Positions 6,742 to 14,661 of a stretch of 54,471 nt of DNA are shown here, in pieces (within the stretch, counting starts at the first letter, position 1; every line of letters starts with the position of its first letter). Where the stretch lies: IMG/VR virus record IMGVR_UViG_3300046530_000374, positions 1-54,471 of that record. The stretch is one strand, 5' to 3'. A program made the position numbers and the translations under genes. Below the pieces are notes generated by a model. The model was given only the letters and a program-made list of their open reading frames with translations, searched no databases and had not been told where the DNA came from. This DNA is from a virus.

Positions 6742-6990
6742 TCAGAAATTCTGGCAGCGACAGTTGAGGTCGTCGCACTTGGACTGCCCAACCCATTCCG
6801 GCATCTCGTCTCCTTGGTAGCGATCAAGGACCGTGTGCTCAAAACCGCTACGGGCTATGTCTTTTATGAATCGCTGACGGTCGGCCTCATTGTCGCTTCG
6901 CTCGGGCTGATCCCAGCGGCTCATTACGATTCGTCGACACTTGGTAACGCCATGATCCATGCGGCCCATGGGGTTTCGTTCTTCGGTCAT
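6742..6990 (-). CDS. Small hypothetical protein
   Basis: 82 residues. Two N-terminal Met-rich segments, a charged middle (ERSDNEADRQRFIKDIARSG) and a C-terminal CDDLNCRC cluster that could bind metal. GGAG lies 7 bases before the ATG at 6990. Function unknown. Confidence 0.6.
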   Translation of the reverse strand: MTEERNPMGRMDHGVTKCRRIVMSRWDQPERSDNEADRQRFIKDIARSGFEHTVLDRYQGDEMPEWVGQSKCDDLNCRCQNF

Positions 6991-7082
6991 GGAATGTCTC
7001 CAGCCTCCGAAAGTTCGGTGGCGAATAGGTTGGTGGTGGGCTATACGTGGTGACCGGCATGAGGCCGGGTCAGGGGGAGTCA

Positions 7083-7592
7083 ATGAGCTGGGATTCTGTT
7101 TTAGTCTGGATTGAGTTGCACCCAGGCATGGCCTCTTGGGTTCAGGCTTTTGGCTCTATAGCTGCTATTTTGCTTGCCGTCTTCATAGCTAGCCGTGATG
7201 CCCGACTCAGAAGAAAAGCTGATGAGTCGGCGCGGCGAGGAGCTATCGATCGCGCGATGCTGGTAATCAATGATGCAGGGATGAGAGTTTCAGGTGCACT
7301 CCATACCCTGGATAAATTTGGAGTCCGTCGCGATCTTATGAACCTAATTGCGAGCGACCTTTCGCAGTCTCAGCAGCATTTGAAGGAATCCCTTTCCATG
7401 CATGGCGTTGATGCCGCGATTTATAGCCAAATATTCATGGCACGCACCGCCGTTGAGAGTGCAGGTCATACCTTTCTTGTTCTTGCGGGCATCAGCGACT
7501 CGGACAAGCACAACGTAGAGACTGCCAAAAGCGCACTTGATGACATCGTCAACGCTTTGGATAATCTAAACGGATTAAAGAAATCAAAATAG
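7083..7592 (+). CDS. Membrane-anchored cytoplasmic protein, plus-strand moron
   Basis: 169 residues. Residues ~18-37 (SWVQAFGSIAAILLAVFIAS) form one membrane segment, followed by RDARLRRKADESARR, so the C-terminal ~130 helical residues should be cytoplasmic. GGGGGAG precedes the ATG at 7083. It lies on the plus strand inside the leftward operon, and its later codons are more AT-rich than its neighbours, as in cargo genes. An exclusion or defence role is possible but unsupported by any motif. Confidence 0.65.
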   Translation: MSWDSVLVWIELHPGMASWVQAFGSIAAILLAVFIASRDARLRRKADESARRGAIDRAMLVINDAGMRVSGALHTLDKFGVRRDLMNLIASDLSQSQQHLKESLSMHGVDAAIYSQIFMARTAVESAGHTFLVLAGISDSDKHNVETAKSALDDIVNALDNLNGLKKSK

Positions 7593-7600
7593 CGCCGCAA

Positions 7601-7912
7601 TCATTCTTCGCGACTGATGCGGAGGGCCTCGCGGTTGTACGCTATTGTCAAAGCCCGCTCCACTTTTTCTGATATTGCGATTTCGTGGCGCGGCACCTCC
7701 AGCAGCGGCAAAGACTTTTCAGGCCCTAAACCGTGAAGATGGTGAATCATCAGTGTCAGCGCTTCACCTTGCTCCTCGATCTCTGCCCAAGCCATAAGCT
7801 CGGCGAGCGCCTGCTTCGTGCCTGGCCGTACACGTAGCCGCAATTCCTCTTCGCCGTACGCCTTCCTCTTGAGCGCGGTCTTCTCGTCGCGCTGCTGCTG
7901 GGTCATCGCCAT
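7601..7912 (-). CDS. Hypothetical regulator-like protein
   Basis: 103 residues. The N-terminal LKRKAYGEEELRLRVRPGTKQALAELMAWAEIEEQGEALTLMIHHL looks like a strand followed by two helices, the ribbon-helix-helix plan, so DNA binding is a reasonable guess. The ATG at 7912 lies within the upstream gene (10-bp overlap). Target unknown. Confidence 0.6.
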   Translation of the reverse strand: MAMTQQQRDEKTALKRKAYGEEELRLRVRPGTKQALAELMAWAEIEEQGEALTLMIHHLHGLGPEKSLPLLEVPRHEIAISEKVERALTIAYNREALRISREE

Positions 7913-8130
7913 GACTCTTCATCCTCACAGAGATTTTTCGCCCACTCCAGCTGAGACCGGCAGCGGATCACGTTGTTGATGGCCGGTCTGCAACCGATCC
8001 GCACCTTGTCCCGGACACGATGCGCAGTCGCTTTGATTGCTGCATCCGTTCCGTGGATTCGATACGCCAGGAGCATGGCTAGCAGAGCGTCTTCCATGGT
8101 CATCTGGTAGCTGGTAACGAGGGTCAGCAT
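7903..8130 (-). CDS. Small hypothetical protein
   Basis: 75 residues, mainly helical (MTMEDALLAMLLAYRIHGTDAA...), ending in CEDEESWR. The ribosome site is weak; the gene is supported by its overlap with the downstream gene and by being the only long frame here. A GC-rich inverted repeat (8161-8180, GCGCCGC / GCGGCGC) lies just upstream. Function unknown. Confidence 0.5.
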   Translation of the reverse strand: MLTLVTSYQMTMEDALLAMLLAYRIHGTDAAIKATAHRVRDKVRIGCRPAINNVIRCRSQLEWAKNLCEDEESWR

Positions 8131-8196
8131 GAGAAAGCCCGCTCGGTGGTAGGTGATGTTGCGCCGCTCGCTTGCGGCGCTGTGGCACAGATCTTT

Positions 8197-8379
8197 TCAT
8201 CGGCTGGTGAGCATCTCGGCTTTGGCCAGCTCGATCTGCTTTTCCAGCTTCAGAATGGTGGCCTCACCGCGCTCGGCATCGGCTGGCTTCCAGTCCTTCG
8301 AAGCGGCCAGCAGCCGGTCGATGCTGTCGCGCATGTGCTGTATGTGCCAATAATTCGCTTGGTGATTAGTGGTGGTCAT
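8197..8379 (-). CDS. Small hypothetical protein upstream of ssb stop
   Basis: 60 residues, helical and charged (MTTTNHQANYWHIQHMRDSI ... KLEKQIELAKAEM). It starts 3 bases after the ssb stop, so it is probably cotranscribed. Function unknown. Confidence 0.55.
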   Translation of the reverse strand: MTTTNHQANYWHIQHMRDSIDRLLAASKDWKPADAERGEATILKLEKQIELAKAEMLTSR

Positions 8380-8381
8380 GG

Positions 8382-8888
8382 TCAGGAACCTGCGAGGTAG
8401 TGCATAGGGGCAAAGGGGATGTCGTCGTCGAAGTCATCAGGCGGTGCGGCCTGCTGGCTCGGCTGTTGAGGTGCCTGCTGCTGACGTGGTGCTGGTTGCC
8501 GTGCCGCGCTGGCCTGCGGATGGGCCTGTCGCTGCTGTCCATCCTGCGGCTTACCGCCGAGCAGCTGCATGGTGCCCTGCATGTCCACGATGATTTCCGT
8601 GGTGTAACGCTTGACGCCGTCCTTCTCCCACTCGCGAGTTTGCAGCTTGCCCTCGATGTAGACCTGCGACCCTTTCTTCAGCCACTCGCCAGCGATCTCG
8701 GCGACCTTTCCAAACATCGAAACGCGGTGCCATTCGGTCTTTTCGACTTTCTGACCGGTTTGCTTGTCAGTCCATTGCTCGCTGGTGGCCAGGCTCAGGT
8801 TGGTGACCGCGTTGCCGTTGGGCATGTAGCGGACGTCTGGGTCTTGGCCGCATGTGCCCACCAGAATGACTTTGTTGACGCCTCTCAT
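8382..8888 (-). CDS. ssb: Single-stranded DNA-binding protein
   Basis: 168 residues. The OB fold begins [20 protein letters not shown] with [17 protein letters not shown] and [15 protein letters not shown], as in bacterial SSB; a Gln/Pro/Ala-rich linker follows. Protein-binding tails of SSB normally end the chain with DDDIPF; here that motif is followed by nine more residues (APMHYLAGS). It should coat ssDNA in phage replication and recombination, next to the exonuclease and Erf genes, with which it forms an ATGA-linked block. Confidence 0.96.
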   Translation of the reverse strand: MRGVNKVILVGTCGQDPDVRYMPNGNAVTNLSLATSEQWTDKQTGQKVEKTEWHRVSMFGKVAEIAGEWLKKGSQVYIEGKLQTREWEKDGVKRYTTEIIVDMQGTMQLLGGKPQDGQQRQAHPQASAARQPAPRQQQAPQQPSQQAAPPDDFDDDIPFAPMHYLAGS

Positions 8889-9652
8889 GCTGCCTGACTC
8901 CTAAGTTGCTTTTCGTAGCCATCGACCAGCAGCTTGAATTCCCAAAGGTCTTCTTCGAGCTTTTCGATGTAGTCGTTATCGCGCTTGAATTCGCGCCACC
9001 AGAGTTGGCGGCCGACCGGTTTGAGGAGTGGGCAGTACATCCCGATGTGCCACCACTTGCGATCTGTGATCCACATGCACCCTTGCACCTGGTCGATCAC
9101 GTCACTGGCGTCGTTGTCGATGTGAAAGGCTCGAAGCTTGTCCGGAGCCAAGAAGCACTTGTACTCACTGCCACCGTCGGCGCCGATGAAGCCGTCTGCA
9201 CTGGCGCCGAAGAAGCCATCGTCTGTTTTGACGAGGCCGACTTGGGTCACGATCAGCCCGGTCTGAAGCTCATGCTCCATTCGAGCGTCAGGCTCCAGTT
9301 CGTGGCCGCGCCGCATCTGCCATGTTTCGAAACCGCCATCCAGAGGCGCGCCGCCGATTCGCTCGACTGCCAGTTCAAAGGCGTAGGTCAGCGCCGCATT
9401 CGACGGCTCACCCACCGTCTCGCCATCAAGAGCGCGCTGAACGACTTCAGCTTTGGGGCCTGCCTTGTAGCCAGCAATCTCCATAGCTTTCGCTTCACTC
9501 TTGCCAGCCAGCATGGCGTCCACGTACTTACGCTGCTGGGCGTTCAAGCCATTCACCTTGGAGCGGGCGGTGCTGAACATGCTGGCTGTGATACACCCGG
9601 CGCGCTCCTTGAGCCAGATATCGCTGCCCTGGGCGCAGTTGATGATGATCAT
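8885..9652 (-). CDS. YqaJ-type (lambda exonuclease family) recombination nuclease
   Basis: 255 residues. [24 protein letters not shown] is the start typical of YqaJ/Exo proteins (W..ER.G.ITAS), followed by [23 protein letters not shown] (catalytic Asp) and SEYKCF (the E-x-K motif). It should degrade the 5' strand of dsDNA ends to expose 3' tails for the adjacent Erf annealing protein. The ATG at 9652 has GGAGG 7 bases upstream and overlaps the erf stop by 4 bp. Confidence 0.93.
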   Translation of the reverse strand: MIIINCAQGSDIWLKERAGCITASMFSTARSKVNGLNAQQRKYVDAMLAGKSEAKAMEIAGYKAGPKAEVVQRALDGETVGEPSNAALTYAFELAVERIGGAPLDGGFETWQMRRGHELEPDARMEHELQTGLIVTQVGLVKTDDGFFGASADGFIGADGGSEYKCFLAPDKLRAFHIDNDASDVIDQVQGCMWITDRKWWHIGMYCPLLKPVGRQLWWREFKRDNDYIEKLEEDLWEFKLLVDGYEKQLRSQAA

Positions 9653-10407
9653 GGTTTTGCCTCCAAGGCCTCTTTGCGTTTTGTGACTGCGATCTTCACC
9701 GCGTCGTAGCCAGTCTTGTCGCCGCTTGCCTGCAGGACCTTCAATGCGGCCTGCCATACATCCTTGAGCTCATCAGGCGATTTTGTTTGCTCGACCCGCT
9801 CGATGATGTCCGCGACTGCCTGAGCGCGCATGTCGGCGGAGTCGGAACCGTCTGATGACTGACCATCGTCGTCCCGTGTCTCGCCAGTGGTGATGTTCAG
9901 CAAGGCGCTCATGACGTAGCGTTTGCCGTAGGTGGTCGATGAGCCGACTGCTTGCACATCGTTCCGGCCTTTGCCGATGTCGGCCGGCAGGGTCATCGTT
10001 GTTTGCTCCCGGTGCCCGTCCCGGTGCATCAAGATGCCGGTCACGCTGATCGCCTTGTCGAGGTTCTCGACCTTGAAGGTGATCGCGAAGCCGTGCCTCT
10101 GCATGATCGGCTTCACGATCCGGGAAATGTCGTCCAGGGTGGCGTAGGCGTTGCCGGTGTGTAGGTTGACCGCGGCTTCGAACACGGTCGGGATTTCACA
10201 CTGCATATGGGCCATAGCTGCGTTGAATGCCTGTTCAGCCGTCTTGGCCTGCATGCGTTCGTGCATGGCGAGCAGCCGCTCCATCTTCTCGATGTCGCAG
10301 GTTGGATCGGCGGCAGCACGGCTGATAACCGCCATGATGCTGTGGTCGCTGGAGATTGGCGCAACGTTCTGACGGCGCTGCTCCGGCATGATGATTTCGG
10401 TGGACAT
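9649..10407 (-). CDS. erf: ERF-family single-strand annealing protein
   Basis: 252 residues. Residues ~60-170 contain the ERF core: FNAAMAHMQCEIPTV, HTGNAYATLDDI, RHGFAITF and GSSTTYGKRYVMSALLNI, which is diagnostic for Erf/Sak annealases. It should pair complementary strands after exonuclease processing, allowing circularisation and recombination. GAGGAGG precedes the ATG at 10407. The C-terminal ~80 residues are acidic then helical, probably for partner binding. Confidence 0.95.
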   Translation of the reverse strand: MSTEIIMPEQRRQNVAPISSDHSIMAVISRAAADPTCDIEKMERLLAMHERMQAKTAEQAFNAAMAHMQCEIPTVFEAAVNLHTGNAYATLDDISRIVKPIMQRHGFAITFKVENLDKAISVTGILMHRDGHREQTTMTLPADIGKGRNDVQAVGSSTTYGKRYVMSALLNITTGETRDDDGQSSDGSDSADMRAQAVADIIERVEQTKSPDELKDVWQAALKVLQASGDKTGYDAVKIAVTKRKEALEAKP

Positions 10408-10417
10408 GACATCCTCC

Positions 10418-11578
10418 TCAGAAATTGATGGTGACGTGGGGCACTTCGCGGCGGCAGATCTTTAGAACGATGGCCTTCGCCAGTTCCTCGCTGATATTCA
10501 TGCCGATCAATGCCTCTTTGGCAGCGCCCATAACTTTGATCTTGTGCGCCTGATCGGCTTCGCGGGCTGCTTGCTGGCGGGCCACTTCGGCGGCTTCGGC
10601 CTCCTGACGGGCGATCTCGTCCAGCCGGGCGCGTTCTACGGCTTCGGCCTGGCGGCGTTCGGCGGCAGCAGCCTCATCTTTGGCGCGCTGTTCGGCTGCT
10701 GCGCGATCGGCCTCAGCCTGGAGCCGTTGGCGCTCGGCCTGCTCGGCGGCAAGCTTCAGTTGCAGAGCCTGATGCGCGGCAGCAGCTTCTGCATCACGGG
10801 CTGCTTGTTCGGAGGCGCGCTGCTGGGCGGCGGCTTGGTCTTTCAGGTCCTTTTCTCGCTTTGCGGCTGCCGCCAATTCTGCAGCGGCACGCTCGTCAGC
10901 CTCGCGCCGGGCCTTCTCAGATGCCGCGCGGGCAATTTCAGCTTCGTGATCAGCCTTCGCTCGCGCTGCTGCTTCCTCGCGCAGCCGCTCCAGTTCAGCC
11001 TGTTCAGCCTCGTAGGTTTCCTGCCGGGTCAGCGCAGCCCGCAAAAACTCCAAGGTTTTCGCCTTGGCCTTAATTGCATCGGCTTCAAACTCTTCAAAGC
11101 CTTCGTCAACAATGAAAGATTCGACTCTTTCGATCTTGTCCCGAATGCCCAGGGCAAAAAGTGTTTCGACGTTCGCCAGCCCCTCAATCCATTGAATTTT
11201 CTCTTTGTGGCGATCAATCCGGGCATCTTCGGCGGCCTGCCAGTCATCCAGCGGCTTGCGCACCTCTGCCTGCCAGGATTCAAGAAGATCCCAAACACGC
11301 TTGCGTTCGGCGTCGATTCGCTTCGGCACTTCCTTTTGTTCGGCAGAAAGCGCCTTGCCGACCTTTTCGAGCAAGGTCTTCGATTGGGCGATCTTGTGCG
11401 CCATCGACGCGTACAGCTTGCGACCTTTGAGGGTGGTCAGCTCTGGCAGGGTTGAATTAAACGCATCGACTTCGACGCGAATCTGCTGCAGCCATGGGTC
11501 CAGGCCGTTCGGCACGCTGTAGACGGCTAGGGCGGTTTCTTGCGGCGGCGCAACGATCAGTTCTTTTTCTGCGGACAT
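10418..11578 (-). CDS. Large Ala/Glu-rich coiled-coil protein of the recombination block
   Basis: 386 residues. The first ~150 form a helical domain; residues ~190-350 are an uninterrupted Ala/Glu/Arg coiled coil, and the last 40 (VMGAAKEALIGMNISEELAKAIVLKICRREVPHVTINF) form a compact end domain. Such proteins often precede erf in Pseudomonas prophages and are sometimes mislabelled TolA-like because of composition. ATG 11578 follows AAGGAG; an in-frame ATG at 11596 is less suitable. Exact role unknown, perhaps a scaffold for recombination proteins. Confidence 0.8.
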   Translation of the reverse strand: MSAEKELIVAPPQETALAVYSVPNGLDPWLQQIRVEVDAFNSTLPELTTLKGRKLYASMAHKIAQSKTLLEKVGKALSAEQKEVPKRIDAERKRVWDLLESWQAEVRKPLDDWQAAEDARIDRHKEKIQWIEGLANVETLFALGIRDKIERVESFIVDEGFEEFEADAIKAKAKTLEFLRAALTRQETYEAEQAELERLREEAAARAKADHEAEIARAASEKARREADERAAAELAAAAKREKDLKDQAAAQQRASEQAARDAEAAAAHQALQLKLAAEQAERQRLQAEADRAAAEQRAKDEAAAAERRQAEAVERARLDEIARQEAEAAEVARQQAAREADQAHKIKVMGAAKEALIGMNISEELAKAIVLKICRREVPHVTINF

Positions 11579-11638
11579 GATTGCTCCTTGCGCCATGCCG
11601 TTACCGGGGCGCTGCGATTGAATGGGGTAGGGGTTGAA

Positions 11639-11743
11639 TCAGTGCGGCGCGTAAGCGCTGGCGATCATCCAGGCAGAGCAGAACAGCAGGGTGAAAAAGC
11701 TGCCGCGCCAGAATGCCCAGCGCTTGGCGTGCTGGCGGGTCAT
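11639..11743 (-). CDS. 34-residue single-pass membrane peptide
   Basis: The peptide has a positive N-terminus (MTRQHAKRWAFWRG) and one membrane segment (SFFTLLFCSAWMIASAYA). The ATG at 11743 overlaps the stop of the upstream gene (ATGA), with GAGG 8 bases upstream, which supports translation. Function unknown. Confidence 0.55.
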   Translation of the reverse strand: MTRQHAKRWAFWRGSFFTLLFCSAWMIASAYAPH

Positions 11744-12111
11744 GACCATGGCCTCAGTTGCTTCAACACCAGCTCATGGAGAGCCTTTCCGTTTCGGCTG
11801 ATACGATCGCCGCGCAGCTGCCACTTCTTCGTGCTCGGCCAAACGTCGATACAGCGTCCATCCGGAAGTGTCAGAACGACGTGGAAGCCATTGTTGTGCT
11901 TCTTATGTGGCAGGCCTGTTTTGGACAGCCACACATCAAAGCGCTGCATGGCTTCGGCCTTCATGCGCTTCTTGTGACCTTCCGGGTTCGGCTCGCTGCC
12001 TTCGCCGCCGCAGTTTCGGCAAGCGCGCGGGTAGCCCACGTCATCGCCGATGAATTCGCAGCAGCTCATGCAGTGCGAGCCGTCGGCCGCGTTGTCTTCG
12101 TAGAAACTCAC
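11740..12111 (-). CDS. Hypothetical zinc-finger-like protein
   Basis: 123 residues. CMSCCEFIGDDVGYPRACRNCGGEG provides two CxxC pairs, likely a zinc site, followed by a small domain with DVWLSKTGLPHKKH and a beta-rich part. It starts with GTG at 12111, fixed by the GTGA overlap with the upstream stop and an AGGG site. Function unknown. Confidence 0.72.
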   Translation of the reverse strand: MSFYEDNAADGSHCMSCCEFIGDDVGYPRACRNCGGEGSEPNPEGHKKRMKAEAMQRFDVWLSKTGLPHKKHNNGFHVVLTLPDGRCIDVWPSTKKWQLRGDRISRNGKALHELVLKQLRPWS

Positions 12112-12302
12112 GGCCGAACCCTCACCGCGATCCGCCGACCTTTCTGAATCGGCGCCAGGCGCTTTGTCAGATCACACACAGCAGTCTCGCGCGGCAGGCC
12201 GAGCACTTCGTTGAACGGAAGGCCGAAGCCCATCACAGCCAGCTTGCGTTCGATGTCGTCAAGCTGCTCGTCGATCAGGGATTTGACGATTGGTGTGGTC
12301 AT
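12108..12302 (-). CDS. Small hypothetical protein
   Basis: 64 residues (MTTPIVKSLIDEQLDDIERK ... RRIAVRVRP); an N-terminal helix with two short helices after. GGAG precedes the ATG at 12302, which overlaps the upstream stop. Function unknown. Confidence 0.68.
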   Translation of the reverse strand: MTTPIVKSLIDEQLDDIERKLAVMGFGLPFNEVLGLPRETAVCDLTKRLAPIQKGRRIAVRVRP

Positions 12303-12511
12303 GCTGCTCTCCTGAGTTCAGTCTTCCGGTTGCCGACCCTCCGCTCCAGCGCCTGGTAATAGCACTGGCCGTCTTCGTAGGTCAGTTGGCCAAGCATCAC
12401 CGCCATGTCGATCATCCCGCTGACGTAGGTGTGATCGACATGAGGCATCGGGGATTTGGCGATCTTCGCGATCTCCACGCCGATGAAGGCGTCTGCTACG
12501 TCCTTGCTCAT
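12299..12511 (-). CDS. Small hypothetical protein
   Basis: 70 residues (MSKDVADAFIGVEIAKIAKS ... ALERRVGNRKTELRRAA). The ATG at 12511 overlaps the upstream stop (CTATGA). The helical C-terminus is basic. Function unknown. Confidence 0.68.
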   Translation of the reverse strand: MSKDVADAFIGVEIAKIAKSPMPHVDHTYVSGMIDMAVMLGQLTYEDGQCYYQALERRVGNRKTELRRAA

Positions 12512-12924
12512 AGGTCCAGATCCTCTGCTTCAGCCTGAAGACCTGCCTCGGCGTGCGGCGCAACCAGCGACACTGCGATATCGAACAGCTTGCCCATCGA
12601 CGATTTACCTTCGCCGAGCAGTGCCTCGCCAAACGTCTTGACTGGGCCGCCGCCGACGGCCGCGATGACCAATTGGGCGAAAGAGTCTTCTGGGTCCTCG
12701 TCGTCGATCTGGCGCTGATTAAGATGCTGCTGAACCGCGGCGAGATAGGCTGAATACTCGACCACGATCGGCGCCGAAAACCGACGGCGAATCACCAGGT
12801 CACAGCCGCGCATCAGGTTCTCAGCCGTGTTTTCAATCCAGACACGCGCCGCTTCTTCATGCCCGGAGTCTTCATCCGGCTGCATGTTGTCCCAGCGCGC
12901 TTGCGATCTTGCGAATGAGTTCAT
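12508..12924 (-). CDS. Hypothetical early protein
   Basis: 138 residues, acidic overall. N-terminal helix, a middle segment MRGCDLVIRRRFSAPIVVEYSAYLAAVQQHL and an acidic C-terminal tail (AEAGLQAEAEDLDL). GGAGG precedes the ATG at 12924. It heads an overlapping four-gene string down to 11740. Function unknown. Confidence 0.7.
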   Translation of the reverse strand: MNSFARSQARWDNMQPDEDSGHEEAARVWIENTAENLMRGCDLVIRRRFSAPIVVEYSAYLAAVQQHLNQRQIDDEDPEDSFAQLVIAAVGGGPVKTFGEALLGEGKSSMGKLFDIAVSLVAPHAEAGLQAEAEDLDL

Positions 12925-12950
12925 CGTCGCCTCCGTGGGCGCTGTTCAAC

Positions 12951-13019
12951 CGCATCGATCAGATGCCCGCGCAGGTGACCAAGCCCGTGCCGTGAAGCAC
13001 GCGGGCACCTGTCGATGCG
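12951..13019. other. Long imperfect hairpin between two early genes
   Basis: Outer stem CGCATCGA (12951-12958) / TCGATGCG (13012-13019), then TGCCCGCG (12964-12971) / CGCGGGCA (13000-13007), separated by near-symmetric 5- and 4-nt internal loops. No T-run follows on either strand, so it is not a simple terminator. An alternative inner pairing CAGGTG/CACCTG is possible. It fills the only gap in this part of the leftward operon, so it may be a structured RNA element such as an antitermination, processing or translation-control site. Confidence 0.5.
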
Positions 13020-13033
13020 GTCGGGGGATGGGG

Positions 13034-13219
13034 TTATTCGGTGACGTTTGCAGTTCTGCGCTGAGACCTATTCAGGTCGCGAACAAATGCCTTTGCTTTA
13101 TCGAGCAGGTCGGAGTCGACACATTCAAAGGACCAGACTCTCCACAAGCCCTTGCTCATGTAAATCTTTGGTTTCCTCGCCTGGTGCGCAGAGAGCCCTC
13201 CAAGGCCGTGTAGATCCAT
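13034..13219 (-). CDS. Small hypothetical protein
   Basis: 61 residues (MDLHGLGGLSAHQARKPKIY ... NRSQRRTANVTE), basic C-terminus. AAGGAG lies 6 bases before the ATG at 13219. The 267 bp upstream (13220-13486) hold no gene that I can support; they contain a small GCCGC-CA-GCGGC hairpin near 13341. Function unknown. Confidence 0.6.
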   Translation of the reverse strand: MDLHGLGGLSAHQARKPKIYMSKGLWRVWSFECVDSDLLDKAKAFVRDLNRSQRRTANVTE

Positions 13220-13486
13220 TGCAATCTCCTTGCTGATTAACCAAACACACACGACTGCTTCATCGAGAACGCGTTAGCGCCGATGGGCAGCGGGGATGGG
13301 GTAAGGGTATTTGTTTGGTAGGAGAGATTCAGATGTAAGAGCCGCCAGCGGCTAGGATTCTTCGCCGGTGCTGATGGGAAGCTCCAATAGGTGGCTAACC
13401 CTTGAATGGCGGTTCGTTAGCGGAGATGCATCTGTAAGCGAAAAGCCGGATCCTATATACAATCTGCAGTTCTGATAGGTGACTGC

Positions 13487-14155
13487 CTATTGCCTAGTTA
13501 GGCTGATCTCATTGGAAGTGTTGTGGCCGCTGCATTTCTTTGACGCCGTAGTCTCGCTCGTAAGAGTCAGAGTGCAACGTACCTCTCCGCTCCCTAACCC
13601 GTATGTGAGTACTTTGCCTTGGGCCGTCCCATCCCCACTTTCGCTAGAGGTCATGATCGCAACCTGCACCTCTTCGATGTGATACTGGCCTGCGCCCGTT
13701 GAGGTAACAGTGACAGTTGCGCTTTGGGAAAAACCTAGACTATTTCTGCCCGTACCCTTCCACGAGCCTGAAAAATCACTTTTCGTGCGATCTTGGGGCG
13801 TGCCGTCTCTGGTCCCTCCTTGGCTGGTATTAGTGCTGCTGCAGATCGAGCAGGATCGATAGGTTATAGATTTCTGAGTTATCGGGCTGGTGCCAAAAAG
13901 GCTCTCTGGTTCTTGATTACGGTTTACTAGCAATGTTTGATAGGGTGTGCTGTCCACATAGTATTCGACTTTAGAGCACAGTTTTTCGGAACTATGCACA
14001 ATTATCTCGGCTCCGAAGCTAGGCTTGGAGCCATAACTCTTCACGAAGTCAATGGCACCTTTGCACTGCCCGACTACCTTTTGACAGTCGCATTCGTAAC
14101 CGAACGTCAGCGCCGGAATAAGCAGAAAAAATAATGGTGCAGGCGAAAGTCTCAT
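13487..14155 (-). CDS. Secreted cysteine-rich protein, first gene after pL
   Basis: 222 residues from ATG 14155, chosen because a signal peptide begins there (MRLSPAPLFFLLIPALTFGY) with GGAG 9 bases upstream. The mature part has several cysteines (ECDCQ, GQCKG, KLCSK, SCSIC) and a Ser/Thr-rich second half with a small beta domain starting FSGSWKGTG, like a lipocalin-type strand pattern. It should be exported. Its position is that of N in lambda, but nothing resembles an Arg-rich antiterminator. The frame is open upstream to 14377, so a longer product cannot be excluded. Confidence 0.65.
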   Translation of the reverse strand: MRLSPAPLFFLLIPALTFGYECDCQKVVGQCKGAIDFVKSYGSKPSFGAEIIVHSSEKLCSKVEYYVDSTPYQTLLVNRNQEPESLFGTSPITQKSITYRSCSICSSTNTSQGGTRDGTPQDRTKSDFSGSWKGTGRNSLGFSQSATVTVTSTGAGQYHIEEVQVAIMTSSESGDGTAQGKVLTYGLGSGEVRCTLTLTSETTASKKCSGHNTSNEISLTRQ

Positions 14156-14536
14156 TATTGTGGCTCCGCACGAGTCGCCGAATGTATGAATATAGTTGGC
14201 GCTGAAAATTTTATGCTGCATTTGGTCGGCTGATTTCCAATGCCGCCTCATAGAAGCGGCATCAGTAAATCCTTGGGTCTCCACCACGCTCATCGCCTGA
14301 GTCCTCTCTTGGCCTGCGTCACACATTTCATGACCGGTGTTCTTCGCTGGCTGGCTCGCGTGGTTTCGCGCACTCACATCTGGTGAGCACGGCCAGTTCC
14401 AGAGCTGGCATGGGATCGACTATTTCTTGCTCGCGTTTACCGGTTAAGGGGTAGTCAATCGCGAGGTTCCCAGATTGTGAAAGAGCGCAGACCCGTTTGA
14501 GGCCCTCCCGATTCGCCGTGGCGTCTCGATGGGTGA

Positions 14537-14565
14537 AATATGCACCAGTGCAATTAGAGTGTCAA
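14537..14565 (-). promoter_or_regulatory. pL: Leftward early promoter pL
   Basis: On the minus strand a perfect -35 TTGACA (14560-14565) is separated by 17 bp from CATATT (14537-14542). One operator (14565-14578) abuts the -35 and another (14540-14553) covers spacer and -10, the arrangement of a repressed phage early promoter. Transcripts should run through 13487-14155 and on into the recombination genes. The ~375 bp between pL and the 14155 start codon hold no supported gene. Confidence 0.8.
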
Positions 14566-14578
14566 TGCACTCGTGCAT
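14540..14578. promoter_or_regulatory. OL: OL: two CI/Cro operators
   Basis: ATGCAC-CA-GTGCAA (14540-14553) and ATGCAC-TC-GTGCAT (14565-14578) are 14-bp inverted repeats of the same type as those between cI and cro 3.4 kb away. They straddle pL. Identity with the OR sequence ATGCAC-CA-GTGCAT indicates recognition by the same repressor. Confidence 0.8.
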
Positions 14579-14601
14579 AAATAGTTTCTGACGATTCCCT
14601 C

Positions 14602-14642
14602 TTGATCGTAGGAAAGGTGCTCGTTACTGTATGGATATACAG
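14602..14642 (+). promoter_or_regulatory. SOS promoter with LexA box
   Basis: CTGT-ATGGATAT-ACAG (14627-14642) fits the LexA consensus CTGT-N8-ACAG. A weak -35 TTGATC (14602-14607) and -10 TACTGT (14625-14630) overlap it. It drives the DUF1654-like gene, whose AGGAGG site begins 9 bases after the box. Confidence 0.85.
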
Positions 14643-14661
14643 CACAACAAAGGAGGCATTT

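Noticed and set aside
8161-8180. GCGCCGC/GCGGCGC inverted repeat
   Set aside because: Strong stem but no T-run on either strand and no repeat elsewhere; no role can be assigned.
8906-9709. Plus-strand frame opposite the exonuclease
   Set aside because: Antisense shadow of a recognised YqaJ-type nuclease.
10544-11455. Plus-strand hydrophobic frame opposite the coiled-coil gene
   Set aside because: Apparent Leu/Gly-rich membrane protein is the complement of Ala/Glu-rich coiled-coil codons.
14333-14389. 18-codon plus-strand peptide (MTGVLRWLARVVSRTHIW)
   Set aside because: No ribosome site and opposed to the pL leader; too little support to list as a gene.
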